From contig NZ_JAAZWE010000005.1 in NCBI RefSeq assembly GCF_013185185.1, positions 1 to 64,000 of the forward strand: DNA of 64,000 nucleotides, given 5' to 3'. This stretch comes from Saccharibacillus endophyticus (lineage in GTDB: Bacteria > Bacillota > Bacilli > Paenibacillales > Paenibacillaceae). A program made the translations under genes and the position numbers. The stretch's first letter is position 1; each line of letters opens with the position of its first letter. Shown here piece after piece: positions 41,959 through 50,794 of this stretch. The notes beneath the pieces were generated by a model that saw only the letters and a list, made by a program, of their open reading frames with translations, was not told the DNA's origin and did not search any database.

Positions 41959-42000
41959 TCGAGAAAGTCACGTTGGAGCAGGAAGTCAGAAGGATGCGAA
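41958..42000 (+). repeat. Remnant of the dispersed palindromic repeat (E)
   Basis: GAGAAAGTCACGTTGGAGC onward aligns, with a few changes, to the left flank of copy A at 9256-9295 (GGAAAGTCACTTTGGCGAG...). Only the left arm is present, running into the 3' end of the ABC-F gene. Confidence 0.5.
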
Positions 42001-43986
42001 TCAGCTTTCCGCCGTCGACAGCCACTTTTCGGTCAGTTCGTCGATCTGCGCATCCAGAATTTCTTTTTCCGCCAGCCATTCGCTTAACTGCCGGGAATCC
42101 AGCGCATGAAGAGGATCGGCCATCCTTGCGCCCAGTTCGGCCGAACGGGCTTCCAACTCGCCGATTTCCCTTTCAAGCTTCACGGGATCAAGGCGAGGCT
42201 GCCTGCTGCGGGCAGGCTTCGAGTTTTTGTTATCCGCTTGCGCCCGGCCAACCAAGGAGTCGGATTCGCCGGACGCCTGGCTTCTTGCGGCCGAAGGAGG
42301 CGTTGAGCTCCGGTCAACATTCGCGCTGCTTCCTTTTGCGGCGATCAAAACAGCGGACTGTTCCGCTTTCTTCCGTTCCTCCCTGTACTCGTCATATCCG
42401 CCCAGCGTGGCGCGAAGTTCTCCGGCTTCCAATGCCCAGACCCGCCGCGCGATCCGATTGATGAAGAAGCGGTCGTGAGACACGGCCAGAATCGTGCCGT
42501 CGTATTCCTCCAACGCCTCCTCCAGCGCTTCGCGCGAAGCGATATCGAGATGGTTGGTCGGTTCGTCGAGCAGCAGCAGGTTGGGCTTCTGGCGCATCAG
42601 CACGGCAAGCCGCAATCGGCTCCACTCCCCGCCGGACAGCCCCGCAACCGGCTTGAATACGTCTTTTCCGTAAAATAAAAACTTGGCCAGACGGCCGCGC
42701 GACTCGCCCTCTTCCATGGCGGCGTGTTCTTTGTAGTAATCAAGCACGCTCGTGCGATCTTCCGGCGGCGCTTCCTCCTGGGCCAGGTAGCCTACGCGTA
42801 CTCGAGAGCCCAGACGCAGTTCGCCTTCATCCGGTTCTTCCTGCCCCAGCACCATGCGCATCAGCGTCGTTTTGCCCGCGCCGTTGCCGCCGATCAAGAC
42901 GGCGCGTTCCCCGTAACGCAGCAGACCGTGAGCTTCGCGCAGCAGCACGCGTCGGCCGTACGCTTTATGAACGCCTTCGAGCGTCAATACGTCTTCGCCC
43001 GTGCGTCCGTCCGTTTCCAGCGCCAAACCGATCGAGGCTTGTTCCAACACCGGACGCTTGACCTTCTCCATCCGATCCAGCGCTTTTTGCATCGAAGCGG
43101 CTTTGCGGAAAAACTTCGGATTGTCTCCCTGCTTGCCCCATTCGATCAATCGCTTGATCGCTTCCTTCATCTGCTTGATGACCTTCTGCTGCTCCTTGTA
43201 CTCCTCGAATTGGCGCAGCAGGCGAGCTTCTTTCTCCTCGCGGTATTGCGCATATCCGCACGGGTAGGCCGTCGCCTCTCCATCCTCCAGCTCAATGACC
43301 TTTTCGACCGTCTGCGTCAGGAAGTAACGGTCGTGGGAAACCACGATAATCGTCGCGGGCGACTCGCGAATGAATCCTTCCAGCCACGCTGCCGCCTCCA
43401 TATCCAAATGGTTGGTCGGCTCGTCGAGCAGCAGCAGATCCGCTTCCCCCAGCAGCAGTGCCGCCAGCGAGACTTTGGTCTTCTCCCCGCCCGACAATTC
43501 GGCAAAAGGCCGTGCCCGCTGCTCTGCCGGAATGCCGAGACCGGATGCGACCGCATCGATCTTCGCCGGAATCTCGTAGCCTCCGGCACGTTCGAACGCT
43601 TCCTGAGCTTCGCCGTACTCGCGCAGCAGTCGATCAAGCGCCGCGCCTTCCGCTGATCCCATCTCCGTTTCCAGCTCGCGCTGCCGATCTTGCAGAGCCA
43701 AAACGTGCGCGAATACGTCCAGCAGCACTTCGCCCACGCTTCGAAGGCCGTAGTCCGGTATTTGATCCAGCACGCCTACTTTCGCGCCGCGGCGCAGCGA
43801 TACCGTTCCTTCATCCGGCGTCTCCGAGCCGGATAACAGGCGGAACAAGGTTGATTTTCCCGCGCCGTTTCCGCCGAGCAGTCCTACTTTTTCTCCGTCG
43901 TACACATCGAACGATACCTCGCTGAGCACTTCCTGCGCCCCGTAAAACTTTTTGACTTGATGGCAGCCGATCATTAACATCTTCAT
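42001..43986 (-). CDS. ABC-F family ATPase
   Basis: A 661-residue soluble protein with two ABC domains and no membrane segments. Walker A motifs are GGNGAGKS (38-45) and GGNGAGKT; signatures are LSGGEKTKV and LSGGEWSRL; both Walker B motifs read LLLLDEPTNHLD. The linker between them (about 255-325) is charged and helical (KEQQKVIKQMKEAIKRLIEWGKQG), the P-site tRNA interaction element. A Ser/Ala/Pro-rich stretch leads to a coiled-coil C-terminus (LEREIGELEARSAELG). ABC-F proteins act on ribosomes, either in translation control or in protection from antibiotics. A leader ORF and terminator precede it, an arrangement typical of antibiotic-inducible members. GAGAGG precedes the ATG. Confidence 0.92.
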   Translation of the reverse strand: MKMLMIGCHQVKKFYGAQEVLSEVSFDVYDGEKVGLLGGNGAGKSTLFRLLSGSETPDEGTVSLRRGAKVGVLDQIPDYGLRSVGEVLLDVFAHVLALQDRQRELETEMGSAEGAALDRLLREYGEAQEAFERAGGYEIPAKIDAVASGLGIPAEQRARPFAELSGGEKTKVSLAALLLGEADLLLLDEPTNHLDMEAAAWLEGFIRESPATIIVVSHDRYFLTQTVEKVIELEDGEATAYPCGYAQYREEKEARLLRQFEEYKEQQKVIKQMKEAIKRLIEWGKQGDNPKFFRKAASMQKALDRMEKVKRPVLEQASIGLALETDGRTGEDVLTLEGVHKAYGRRVLLREAHGLLRYGERAVLIGGNGAGKTTLMRMVLGQEEPDEGELRLGSRVRVGYLAQEEAPPEDRTSVLDYYKEHAAMEEGESRGRLAKFLFYGKDVFKPVAGLSGGEWSRLRLAVLMRQKPNLLLLDEPTNHLDIASREALEEALEEYDGTILAVSHDRFFINRIARRVWALEAGELRATLGGYDEYREERKKAEQSAVLIAAKGSSANVDRSSTPPSAARSQASGESDSLVGRAQADNKNSKPARSRQPRLDPVKLEREIGELEARSAELGARMADPLHALDSRQLSEWLAEKEILDAQIDELTEKWLSTAES

Positions 43987-44105
43987 TCATCCTCTCGTGA
44001 AGGTTCTTTTTGAGCTTGATTCAGTTGGGTTGCGTCGCAAGATTCCTGGACGGGAATCCGGACATTCCCCGGCGGCTGCCACACAGGCCGTAGAAAAATA
44101 AATAC

Positions 44106-44150
44106 GCAAAAAAGGCCGCAAGGGAAATGTCCCCTGCGGCCTCGGATATT
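44106..44150 (-). terminator. Terminator in the ABC-F leader
   Basis: On the minus strand GGCCGCAGGGG pairs with CCCTTGCGGCC around ACATTT and is followed by TTTTTTG. It lies 120 bases upstream of the ABC-F start on the same strand. A further hairpin (ACCTTTT...AAAAGGT enclosing GAACCCC/GGGGTTC) and the palindrome CCGGCATGCCGG lie just before it, as in an attenuation leader. Confidence 0.75.
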
Positions 44151-44229
44151 AGATTGGAGGTTGCACCCATACGCGCGGCCCGGCATGCCGGAACCTTTTC
44201 ATAACGGAACCCCCGGGGTTCTCAAAAGG

Positions 44230-44481
44230 TCAAGGCTGCGGAAAACAGAGCGGCCGCGCGAAAAGCGCTGACCCAATCCGCAGACGCGAGACAGGAGCGA
44301 CATTTCGCTGTTCATTCCGAATTGTGGACAGACGGGTGCCTTTGACAAATTTCAGCGCTGAAAGCTCAAATTTGGACAGACTGATCCCGTTGTGCATGAC
44401 GGAATGTACAATGCCGCTCAGCGCCATCGGCAGCTGATCGAGCACTACGAATAAACTTGCAAGCGATTCTTTTTGTCGCAT
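44230..44481 (-). CDS. Small ORF, possible leader of the ABC-F gene
   Basis: An 83-codon ORF with a near-ideal ribosome site, AAGGAGGTGA, six bases ahead of its ATG. The product starts MRQKESLASLFVVLDQLPM and resembles no family I know; the first half is moderately hydrophobic, the second half basic. It lies upstream of two hairpins and the intrinsic terminator that precede the ABC-F gene on the same strand. It could be a genuine small protein or the translated leader whose stalling on an antibiotic decides termination. Known leader peptides are usually shorter, so only the first codons may matter. Confidence 0.45.
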   Translation of the reverse strand: MRQKESLASLFVVLDQLPMALSGIVHSVMHNGISLSKFELSALKFVKGTRLSTIRNEQRNVAPVSRLRIGSALFARPLCFPQP

Positions 44482-44676
44482 CCTATCTCACCTCCTTGTC
44501 GTCGTATGGATTCATCTTAACCGCGTTTTGCGCCGGATGGCAAGCTTTTTTTAGGTGCCCGATTTCCGTTCTCTTCTTGTTTGCTTGCACGGATTCGTTT
44601 CTGAATTGCCTGAAGTGGTAAATAAGAAAGGTAGAGTTCAACTCATCCCGATCGAATCTGAGGAGGTCCCACTGAC

Positions 44677-46215
44677 ATGAGCGAAAAATTCAATGTTCCA
44701 TCCGAACTTCCGAGATATCCGCGTTCCATGTGGAGAACCGTTACGACATTGCCGACCTTCCCCGAGCTCAAAGAAGAAATCAAAGTAGACGCAGCCGTAA
44801 TCGGCGCGGGCATCGCCGGCGTGACGACTGCCTATCTGCTGTCTCTGGAAGGCTATAAAGTCGCTTTGGTCGACGCCAGCGAGATTCTGAGCGGCACGAC
44901 CGGTTTCACGACGGCCAAAATCTCGGCGCAGCACGGTCTGATCTACAGCGAACTGCTGACCAACTTCCGCCCCGAGATTCCGAGATCGTACTACGAAGCC
45001 AATATCGAAGGACTTCGCTTTATCCGCGAGATGGTGGAAACGCACGGCATCGACTGCGATTTCAAAGAAGAAACGGCTTATCTGTACACCAATCAGGAAG
45101 ACAAGCTGGACAATCTGCGCAAAGAGTTCGACGCCTATCAGGAACTCGGCATTCCGGGACAATGGCACGACTCGCTTCCGATTCCGGTCGACGCCATCGG
45201 GGCGATCTCCATGCCGGGACAAGCGCAGTTCAACCCGATCAAATACCTGAAATTCCTGGTGGAGAAATTCATCGAGAACGGCGGCTTGATCTACGAAAAC
45301 ACGACGATCGAAGGCGCGGTATACGGCAAGCCGATCAAAGCCTACACGATCGACGCGGAGCTGCAAATCAACTGTAACGAAATGATCGTCACGACGCATT
45401 ATCCGTTCTGGAACGTGCCGGCCGGTTACTTCTCGCGCCTGAACGTCGAACGCTCGTACGCCCTGGTGGTCAAGCCGGAAACGACTTTCCACGGCGGCAT
45501 GTACCTGAATATCGACGACGAAAAGCGCTCGATCCGTTCCGCGACGTTCGAAGGCGAAGAAGTGCTGATCGTCGGCGGCGAAAATCACGTGCCGGGCAAA
45601 AGCGACAACACCTTCGACCATTACCTGGAGTTGGAAAAATTCGCGGGCAAAACGTTCGGTTCACGCGAAATCCCGTTCCGTTGGTCGGCGCAGGATATCA
45701 CGACGCTGGACAAAATTCCTTATATCGGACCGCTGTCGGCGGACTATCCGTTCACGTTCATCGCGACCGGTTTTAACAAATGGGGCATGACCAACGGGAC
45801 ATTCGCCGGACTGCTGCTGCGCGACAACGTGCTGCGCCGCTCGAATCCGCATATGGAAACGTTCAATCCGGGACGCTTCAACGACAAGAGCTTGGCGCAG
45901 AATCTGGCGACCGGCGTGAAAATGGCAAAAGAACTGATCGCGGGCAAGTTTGCCGGCGCGCACGAGAAGATCGACAACCTGGAGCCGGACGAAGGCGGAA
46001 TGGTCCGCCATAACGGCAAAAAAGTCGGCGCTTACCGCGATCCGAAAGGCGAGCTGTTCCTTGTCGATACCACCTGCACCCATATGGGCTGCGAAACGGC
46101 CTGGAACGAAGCCGAGCGTTCGTGGGACTGCCCGTGCCACGGCTCGCGCTTCTCGTATACGGGCGAAGTGCTGGAAGGCCCGGCGACCGATCCGCTGGAA
46201 CGCATCAAAGAATAA
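44677..46215 (+). CDS. FAD oxidoreductase with Rieske domain (YhfW-like)
   Basis: A 512-residue fusion. Residues 37-380 are a DAO-type FAD domain with the dinucleotide motif VIGAGIAGVTTAYLL (41-55). The C-terminal about 90 residues are a Rieske [2Fe-2S] domain with CTHMGC and CPCHGSRF supplying the two Cys-His pairs. B. subtilis YhfW has the same layout; its substrate is unknown, though an amine or amino-acid oxidation feeding the iron-sulfur centre is plausible. No signal peptide: cytoplasmic. GAGGAGG precedes the ATG. It is a single-gene unit ended by a terminator at 46247. Confidence 0.92.
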   Translation: MSEKFNVPSELPRYPRSMWRTVTTLPTFPELKEEIKVDAAVIGAGIAGVTTAYLLSLEGYKVALVDASEILSGTTGFTTAKISAQHGLIYSELLTNFRPEIPRSYYEANIEGLRFIREMVETHGIDCDFKEETAYLYTNQEDKLDNLRKEFDAYQELGIPGQWHDSLPIPVDAIGAISMPGQAQFNPIKYLKFLVEKFIENGGLIYENTTIEGAVYGKPIKAYTIDAELQINCNEMIVTTHYPFWNVPAGYFSRLNVERSYALVVKPETTFHGGMYLNIDDEKRSIRSATFEGEEVLIVGGENHVPGKSDNTFDHYLELEKFAGKTFGSREIPFRWSAQDITTLDKIPYIGPLSADYPFTFIATGFNKWGMTNGTFAGLLLRDNVLRRSNPHMETFNPGRFNDKSLAQNLATGVKMAKELIAGKFAGAHEKIDNLEPDEGGMVRHNGKKVGAYRDPKGELFLVDTTCTHMGCETAWNEAERSWDCPCHGSRFSYTGEVLEGPATDPLERIKE

Positions 46216-46244
46216 TCATCAAGCTTGACCCATTGTTAACCGCG

Positions 46245-46290
46245 ACCCGAACCCCCGCTTCCCGATTGAGGAAACGGGGGTTCTTTTGAT
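46245..46290 (+). terminator. Terminator after the Rieske oxidoreductase
   Basis: GAACCCCCG pairs with CGGGGGTTC around a loop of about 16 bases that has a small inner stem, followed by TTTTG. Confidence 0.85.
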
Positions 46291-46400
46291 CGTCCTCATC
46301 ATGTAGAATAATAGTAAAATCGTTCCAAAATTCTCGTCGACCGCGCTTGGCCCTCGGGGTCGGGACAGTCGGTCTACTACTACGCAAATCGAGGTGGCGC

Positions 46401-48692
46401 ATGAGTTCCCGCAAAAAATTTCGCAGACCGAAGCAGGTTCCCTATGTGTTCCTGAGCTTTCTCGGAGTCATCGTCTTGGTGCTGGCCGGCACGCTTGTTT
46501 GGCGCCTTGCCGGCTCCGACGCGACTTCGCCGGCGGCCACCGGGCCGATCGATCCGGGGGGCGGCGTTCCGGAAGCCAGCGTTCCCGTTTTCGAAGAAAA
46601 CGGGATTAAACGCACGGCATCCGTCGTAGACGGCCAGCTCGCCGTATACGACGGAAAAGATTGGCAGAAATCGTTCTGGCCGGGCATCAACTTCGGCGCG
46701 ACGACGCCGGGGCATTATCCGGGTCAGGTGTCTCCGACCAAAGAAGACTATCTTCGTTGGTTTCCGATGATGCAGGACATGAACATCAAGGCCGTGCGGA
46801 TCTACACGATCCTGCCGCCGGATTTTTACGAAGCGCTGGCGGAATACAACGCCGGCCGAGAAGAGCCTTTGATGCTGATGCAGGGCATCTGGTCGCCGGA
46901 AGAAGAGCTGATCGGCGAAGACGGCAACGGCAGGGATGCTTTTTCCGATACGATCAAAACCGGCTTCGAACAAGAAATCCGGGATGTTGCCGCCGTCGTT
47001 CACGGTCAAGTCGATCTTCCGGAACGCCCGGGGCACGCTTCGGGCACGTATAACGCAGACGTCTCGCCTTATCTGCTCGGTTGGGTGCTCGGTACCGAAT
47101 GGTATCCGTATACCGTCCAGACCACCAACGAAGCCCATGCGGGACTGCAGCCTTATGCAGGCGAATATTTCCGTGCCACAGCCGAAGCTTCCCCGTTCGA
47201 GAGCTGGCTGGCGGAAATGCTGGACGTGCTCGCGACGGAAGAAACGAAATACGGCTGGCAGCATCCGGTTTCTTTCACGAACTGGGTGACAACCGATCCG
47301 CTCGACCATCCGAACGAACCGCTGGCACAGGAAGATCTGGTTCCCGTCGATCCGATGCATATGGAGCCGACCGAAGCTTGGACGGCCGGATATTTCGCTT
47401 CTTATCACGTCTATCCGTACTATCCCGACTCTCTTCGCCGGGATCAAAAGTATCTGGATTACGTGAACGACGAAGGCGTCAACGATCCGTATGCCGGCTA
47501 TCTGCACGAACTGCGCGAGCATCACAAAGGCATCCCGTTAATCATCGCCGAATTCGGCATGCCGAGTTCGCGGGGCATTGCCCACTACGGCCTGCTGGGC
47601 CGCAGCCAGGGCATGCATACCGAGAAGCAGCAGGGCGAGCTGAACGCGGGCATGCTGCATCAAATCTATAACGAAGATTATGACGGCGCGATGCTGTTCG
47701 AATGGCAGGACGAATGGTTCAAGTTCACCTGGAACACGATCGAACTCGAAGTGCCCGGCGATCGACGGGCCATGTGGCGCAACCGCCTGACGAACGAAGA
47801 ACATTTCGGCGTCATGGCGATCGAACCGGAAGAAAGTGCGGAAGAGCTGATGAAGATCGACGGAAAAACCGACGATTGGGAAAAGCGCGGCTTGGCGGCT
47901 GAAGACGTCGGAAACGGCCTGCGGATGGCGATGACCAGCGATTCTTCCGACCTGTATGTCCTGCTGCAAAAAGACGGCGGAGACTGGAACTTCGACGACG
48001 ACGTGCTGACGCTCGGATTCGATACGACGTCCGGCGGCAGTAAGTCCGCGAAGCTTGCGCCGGGCATCCAGTTCGATAGCGGCCTGGAATTTCTGGCCCG
48101 GTTCGAAGCGGGTCAGGGCGGACGCTTATACGTGAATAGCGCTTACGATCAGTTCAGCTGGCTGTACGGCTACAAGCTGAAGTCCGTGCCGTACAAAGCG
48201 GAATATGCCGATGAAGAAGCCGGAATCTTCCTGCCGTGGAAGCTGGCACTGAACCGGGAGTTGTACATGCCGCAAAGCAAAGTCACCGCTCCGTTCGAGG
48301 CTTACGACGTCGGCAAGCTGCATTGGGGCACCAACGATCCCGAAACCGAAAAGTTCAATAATTTGTCCGACTGGTACGTGCAGGGCGATACGTTGGAGCT
48401 GCGCATTCCGTGGATGCTGCTCGGCTTCACCGATCCGAGCAAGCTGCAAGTTTGGAAGTATCCATACGGTACCGAAGCCGTTACGCCGATCGATACCGAC
48501 GGCGTATCCGTCTCCGCGGTGCTGTCGGAAGCGAGCTCCGACGCGGCGCCGGCCAAGCCGGTTTCCAAATCTTATACTTGGGATGCCTGGGATCTGCCGC
48601 CTTACCATGAACGACAGAAGAAAAGCTTCGACATTCTCAAAGACGCTTTCGCCGAATACGACAAACCGGTCAAAGGAACGGCGCGCGAGTAG
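46401..48692 (+). CDS. Membrane-anchored glycosidase-like protein
   Basis: A 763-residue protein with one N-terminal helix (about 14-35) after a basic MSSRKKFRRPK, so anchored with the bulk outside. The first extracellular half looks like a TIM-barrel glycoside hydrolase of the GH2/GH5 type: WPGINFGATTPGHYPG, MNIKAVRIYTILPPDFYEAL, GWVLGTEWYPY and IPLIIAEFGMPSSRG. The Glu of GTEW and of AEFG are the likely acid/base and nucleophile. The last 290 residues (from about EELMKIDGKTDDWEKRG) resemble a CBM9/DOMON-like beta-sandwich. GAGG precedes the ATG at 46401. Substrate not determinable; it is flanked by terminators. Confidence 0.62.
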   Translation: MSSRKKFRRPKQVPYVFLSFLGVIVLVLAGTLVWRLAGSDATSPAATGPIDPGGGVPEASVPVFEENGIKRTASVVDGQLAVYDGKDWQKSFWPGINFGATTPGHYPGQVSPTKEDYLRWFPMMQDMNIKAVRIYTILPPDFYEALAEYNAGREEPLMLMQGIWSPEEELIGEDGNGRDAFSDTIKTGFEQEIRDVAAVVHGQVDLPERPGHASGTYNADVSPYLLGWVLGTEWYPYTVQTTNEAHAGLQPYAGEYFRATAEASPFESWLAEMLDVLATEETKYGWQHPVSFTNWVTTDPLDHPNEPLAQEDLVPVDPMHMEPTEAWTAGYFASYHVYPYYPDSLRRDQKYLDYVNDEGVNDPYAGYLHELREHHKGIPLIIAEFGMPSSRGIAHYGLLGRSQGMHTEKQQGELNAGMLHQIYNEDYDGAMLFEWQDEWFKFTWNTIELEVPGDRRAMWRNRLTNEEHFGVMAIEPEESAEELMKIDGKTDDWEKRGLAAEDVGNGLRMAMTSDSSDLYVLLQKDGGDWNFDDDVLTLGFDTTSGGSKSAKLAPGIQFDSGLEFLARFEAGQGGRLYVNSAYDQFSWLYGYKLKSVPYKAEYADEEAGIFLPWKLALNRELYMPQSKVTAPFEAYDVGKLHWGTNDPETEKFNNLSDWYVQGDTLELRIPWMLLGFTDPSKLQVWKYPYGTEAVTPIDTDGVSVSAVLSEASSDAAPAKPVSKSYTWDAWDLPPYHERQKKSFDILKDAFAEYDKPVKGTARE

Positions 48693-48740
48693 CCGTTGCG
48701 GGAAACCGACTTGTATGCGTACCGGCTTCCTTTTCGACGC

Positions 48741-48786
48741 AAACAGGCCTGACCGGATTCTTTTCCGGCAGGCCTGTTTTCATTTA
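48741..48786. terminator. Bidirectional terminator
   Basis: AACAGGCCTG-CCGG pairs with CCGG-AGGCCTGTT around a 7-base loop, followed by TTCATTT. It separates the anchored glycosidase-like gene and the convergent GntR gene, overlapping the latter's stop. Confidence 0.85.
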
Positions 48787-49518
48787 TGTTCGATCCGCCG
48801 GCTCCGACGAATCGAAGCTTGGCAGGTTCAAATATTCCGCAAAGTTTTCCGACAAATAAGCCGCATTGATATCTTCATGCAAATGATGCTGAACGATCTC
48901 GTCGATCTTTTCCCCGTTACGCCCGATCACGCTGTCGAGAATCAAACGATGTTCGGCAAGAATTTCTTTGAGCTTTTCCTTTTTGAGCAGATGAAGCCGC
49001 CGATAGCGGGCATAATGCGCATTGGACTGTTGGATCAAATCCCATAAAAACACCCGACCCGCCAATGTGAACAACGCCTTATGAAACGCATCGTCCAACC
49101 TCAGAAATGCTTCACGCGCATGTTCTTGCTCCTGCTCGATCGTCTCCTCCTGGCGCTCCAAAATTTCTTTCAGCTCCAGCACCCCGCGAAGAGGCAGCGG
49201 AGACGCATGGGAAGCCAAATTTTTGATCATGTCTTTTTCCAAAGTGCTCCGCAAATAAATGATCTGCTCCACCGATTCCAGATCGATGTACGAAACCAGA
49301 TTGCCCCGCTTCGGATACACGTCGATATACCCTTCATGCGCGAGCTGCTTGAGCACGTCCCGCAGCGGCGTACGCGAAATTTCGAAACGCTCCGACAAAG
49401 CCGTCTCGCTGAGTATACTGCCCGGCTTCAGCTCCAGCGTCAAAATTTCGTTCCTCAACTGACGCAGAATGTCGGCCTTGCTGGTCATGCCCTCGCCCTC
49501 TTTCTTCAATGATGTCAT
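48784..49518 (-). CDS. GntR-family repressor, FCD type (UxuR/ExuR-like)
   Basis: A 244-residue regulator: winged HTH at about 17-80 (ILTLELKPGSILSETALSERFEISRTPLRDVLKQLAHEGYI) and an FCD ligand domain with the DDAFHKALFTLAG and LAEHRLILDSVIG helices supplying metal-binding His residues. It is divergent from uxuA-uxuB-aguA, so it probably represses them until a glucuronate-derived acid binds. Palindromes in the shared intergenic region are its likely sites. The start at 49518 has GAGGCGG upstream; an ATG at 49488 also has a usable site. Confidence 0.88.
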   Translation of the reverse strand: MTSLKKEGEGMTSKADILRQLRNEILTLELKPGSILSETALSERFEISRTPLRDVLKQLAHEGYIDVYPKRGNLVSYIDLESVEQIIYLRSTLEKDMIKNLASHASPLPLRGVLELKEILERQEETIEQEQEHAREAFLRLDDAFHKALFTLAGRVFLWDLIQQSNAHYARYRRLHLLKKEKLKEILAEHRLILDSVIGRNGEKIDEIVQHHLHEDINAAYLSENFAEYLNLPSFDSSEPADRT

Positions 49519-49538
49519 TTTCCGCCTCTATTCACAAG

Positions 49539-49549
49539 TAGTATACAAC
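49539..49549. promoter_or_regulatory. Second GntR operator-like site
   Basis: TAGTATACAAC reads GTTGTATACTA on the other strand, a near match to TTGTATACAA. It lies 20 bases upstream of the repressor gene's start codon and could mediate autoregulation. Confidence 0.45.
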
Positions 49550-49586
49550 GTTTCTTCCCAAACAAAAACAAGCGCTCCGAAAAGAA

Positions 49587-49636
49587 TTGACATGAAGAAG
49601 TAAGGACACTATGATATAGCTATTCTTGTATACAAG
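49587..49636 (+). promoter_or_regulatory. uxu promoter and overlapping operator
   Basis: Sigma-A promoter TTGACA (49587-49592), 17-base spacer, TATGAT (49610-49615). The perfect palindrome CTTGTATACAAG (49625-49636) lies across the expected transcription start, the position of a repressor site. Confidence 0.82.
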
Positions 49637-49678
49637 ACTTGTCAAAAAATGAAATCCAAGCACTTGGGAGGCTATTTC

Positions 49679-50794
49679 ATGAAAATGACCTGGCGATGGT
49701 ACGGTGAAGGCAATGATAATATTACGCTTGATCAAATCCGGCAAATTCCCGGCGTGAGCGGGATTGTATGGTCGCTGCATCATAAAACGGCCGGCGAAGT
49801 TTGGGAAGAAAACGAGATCCTCGCGGAAGCCGAACAGATCAAAGCCAAAGGATTTTCCGCGGCTGTGGTAGAGAGCGTGAACGTCCATGACGATATCAAA
49901 ATCGGACTGCCTTCGCGCGATCGTTACATTGAGGTCTATGCCGATACGATTCGCAAACTTGCGGCGGTCGGCGTTGAAGTCATCTGCTATAATTTCATGC
50001 CGGTCTTCGACTGGACGCGCACCGATCTCTACTACCCGCTGCCGGACGGTTCGAATGCTTTGTTTTATGAAAAGGCTTCCATCTCGGCCGATCCTCATGG
50101 GATGGCGGAGATGATCATACGCGGCGGCGGCGATTTTACGATACCCGGTTGGGAACCGGACCGGTTAGCTCGACTGGACGAGCTCTTCGCAGCTTATGCC
50201 GATGTCACCGAGGCGAAGCTGTTCGACAACCTGGTTTATTTTCTGCAAAAATTGATGCCGATCTGCGAAGAATGCGGAATCAAGATGGCGATCCATCCGG
50301 ACGACCCGGCTTGGCCGATCTTCGGACTACCGCGCATTGTGCGCAGCCAGGATACGATTCGCAGATTGCTGAATGCCGTGGACAATCCGCACAACGGCCT
50401 GACTTTCTGCTCCGGCTCGCTGGGAACGAATCCGCACAACGATCTGCCGGCCATTATTCGCGAGTTCAAAGATCGGATCTACTTCGCGCATCTGCGCAAC
50501 GTGAAACTTTTCGACAACGGAGATTTCGTCGAAGTGTCCCATAAGCTCGGCGACGGAAACGTGAATCTGCCGGAGTTGGTTCGCGTGCTGCACGAGAACG
50601 GATACGCCGGCTACGCGCGTCCGGATCACGGACGTCACCTCTGGGGGGAAGAAGCCCGCTGCCGGCCGGGATACGGATTGTATGATCGGGCTTTCGGGGT
50701 CATGTATCTGCTGGGGGTCTGGGACGGATTGGAGAACGCCGAACGTCATGCGGCACAAACCCAAGGAGGCGATGTCCGTGTTGGAGCTGAGTGA
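49679..50794 (+). CDS. uxuA: Mannonate dehydratase
   Basis: A 371-residue TIM-barrel enzyme dehydrating D-mannonate to 2-keto-3-deoxygluconate in glucuronate breakdown. The start MKMTWRWYGEGND and the blocks WSLHHKTAGEVW, CYNFMPVFDWTRTDL, GIKMAIHPDDPAW, NGLTFCSGSLG and HLRNVK are characteristic; metal ligands include the Cys and His of these blocks. Length matches UxuA. GGGAGG lies eight bases before the ATG at 49679. It heads an operon uxuA-uxuB-aguA-nif3-like and overlaps the next gene. Confidence 0.95.
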   Translation: MKMTWRWYGEGNDNITLDQIRQIPGVSGIVWSLHHKTAGEVWEENEILAEAEQIKAKGFSAAVVESVNVHDDIKIGLPSRDRYIEVYADTIRKLAAVGVEVICYNFMPVFDWTRTDLYYPLPDGSNALFYEKASISADPHGMAEMIIRGGGDFTIPGWEPDRLARLDELFAAYADVTEAKLFDNLVYFLQKLMPICEECGIKMAIHPDDPAWPIFGLPRIVRSQDTIRRLLNAVDNPHNGLTFCSGSLGTNPHNDLPAIIREFKDRIYFAHLRNVKLFDNGDFVEVSHKLGDGNVNLPELVRVLHENGYAGYARPDHGRHLWGEEARCRPGYGLYDRAFGVMYLLGVWDGLENAERHAAQTQGGDVRVGAE

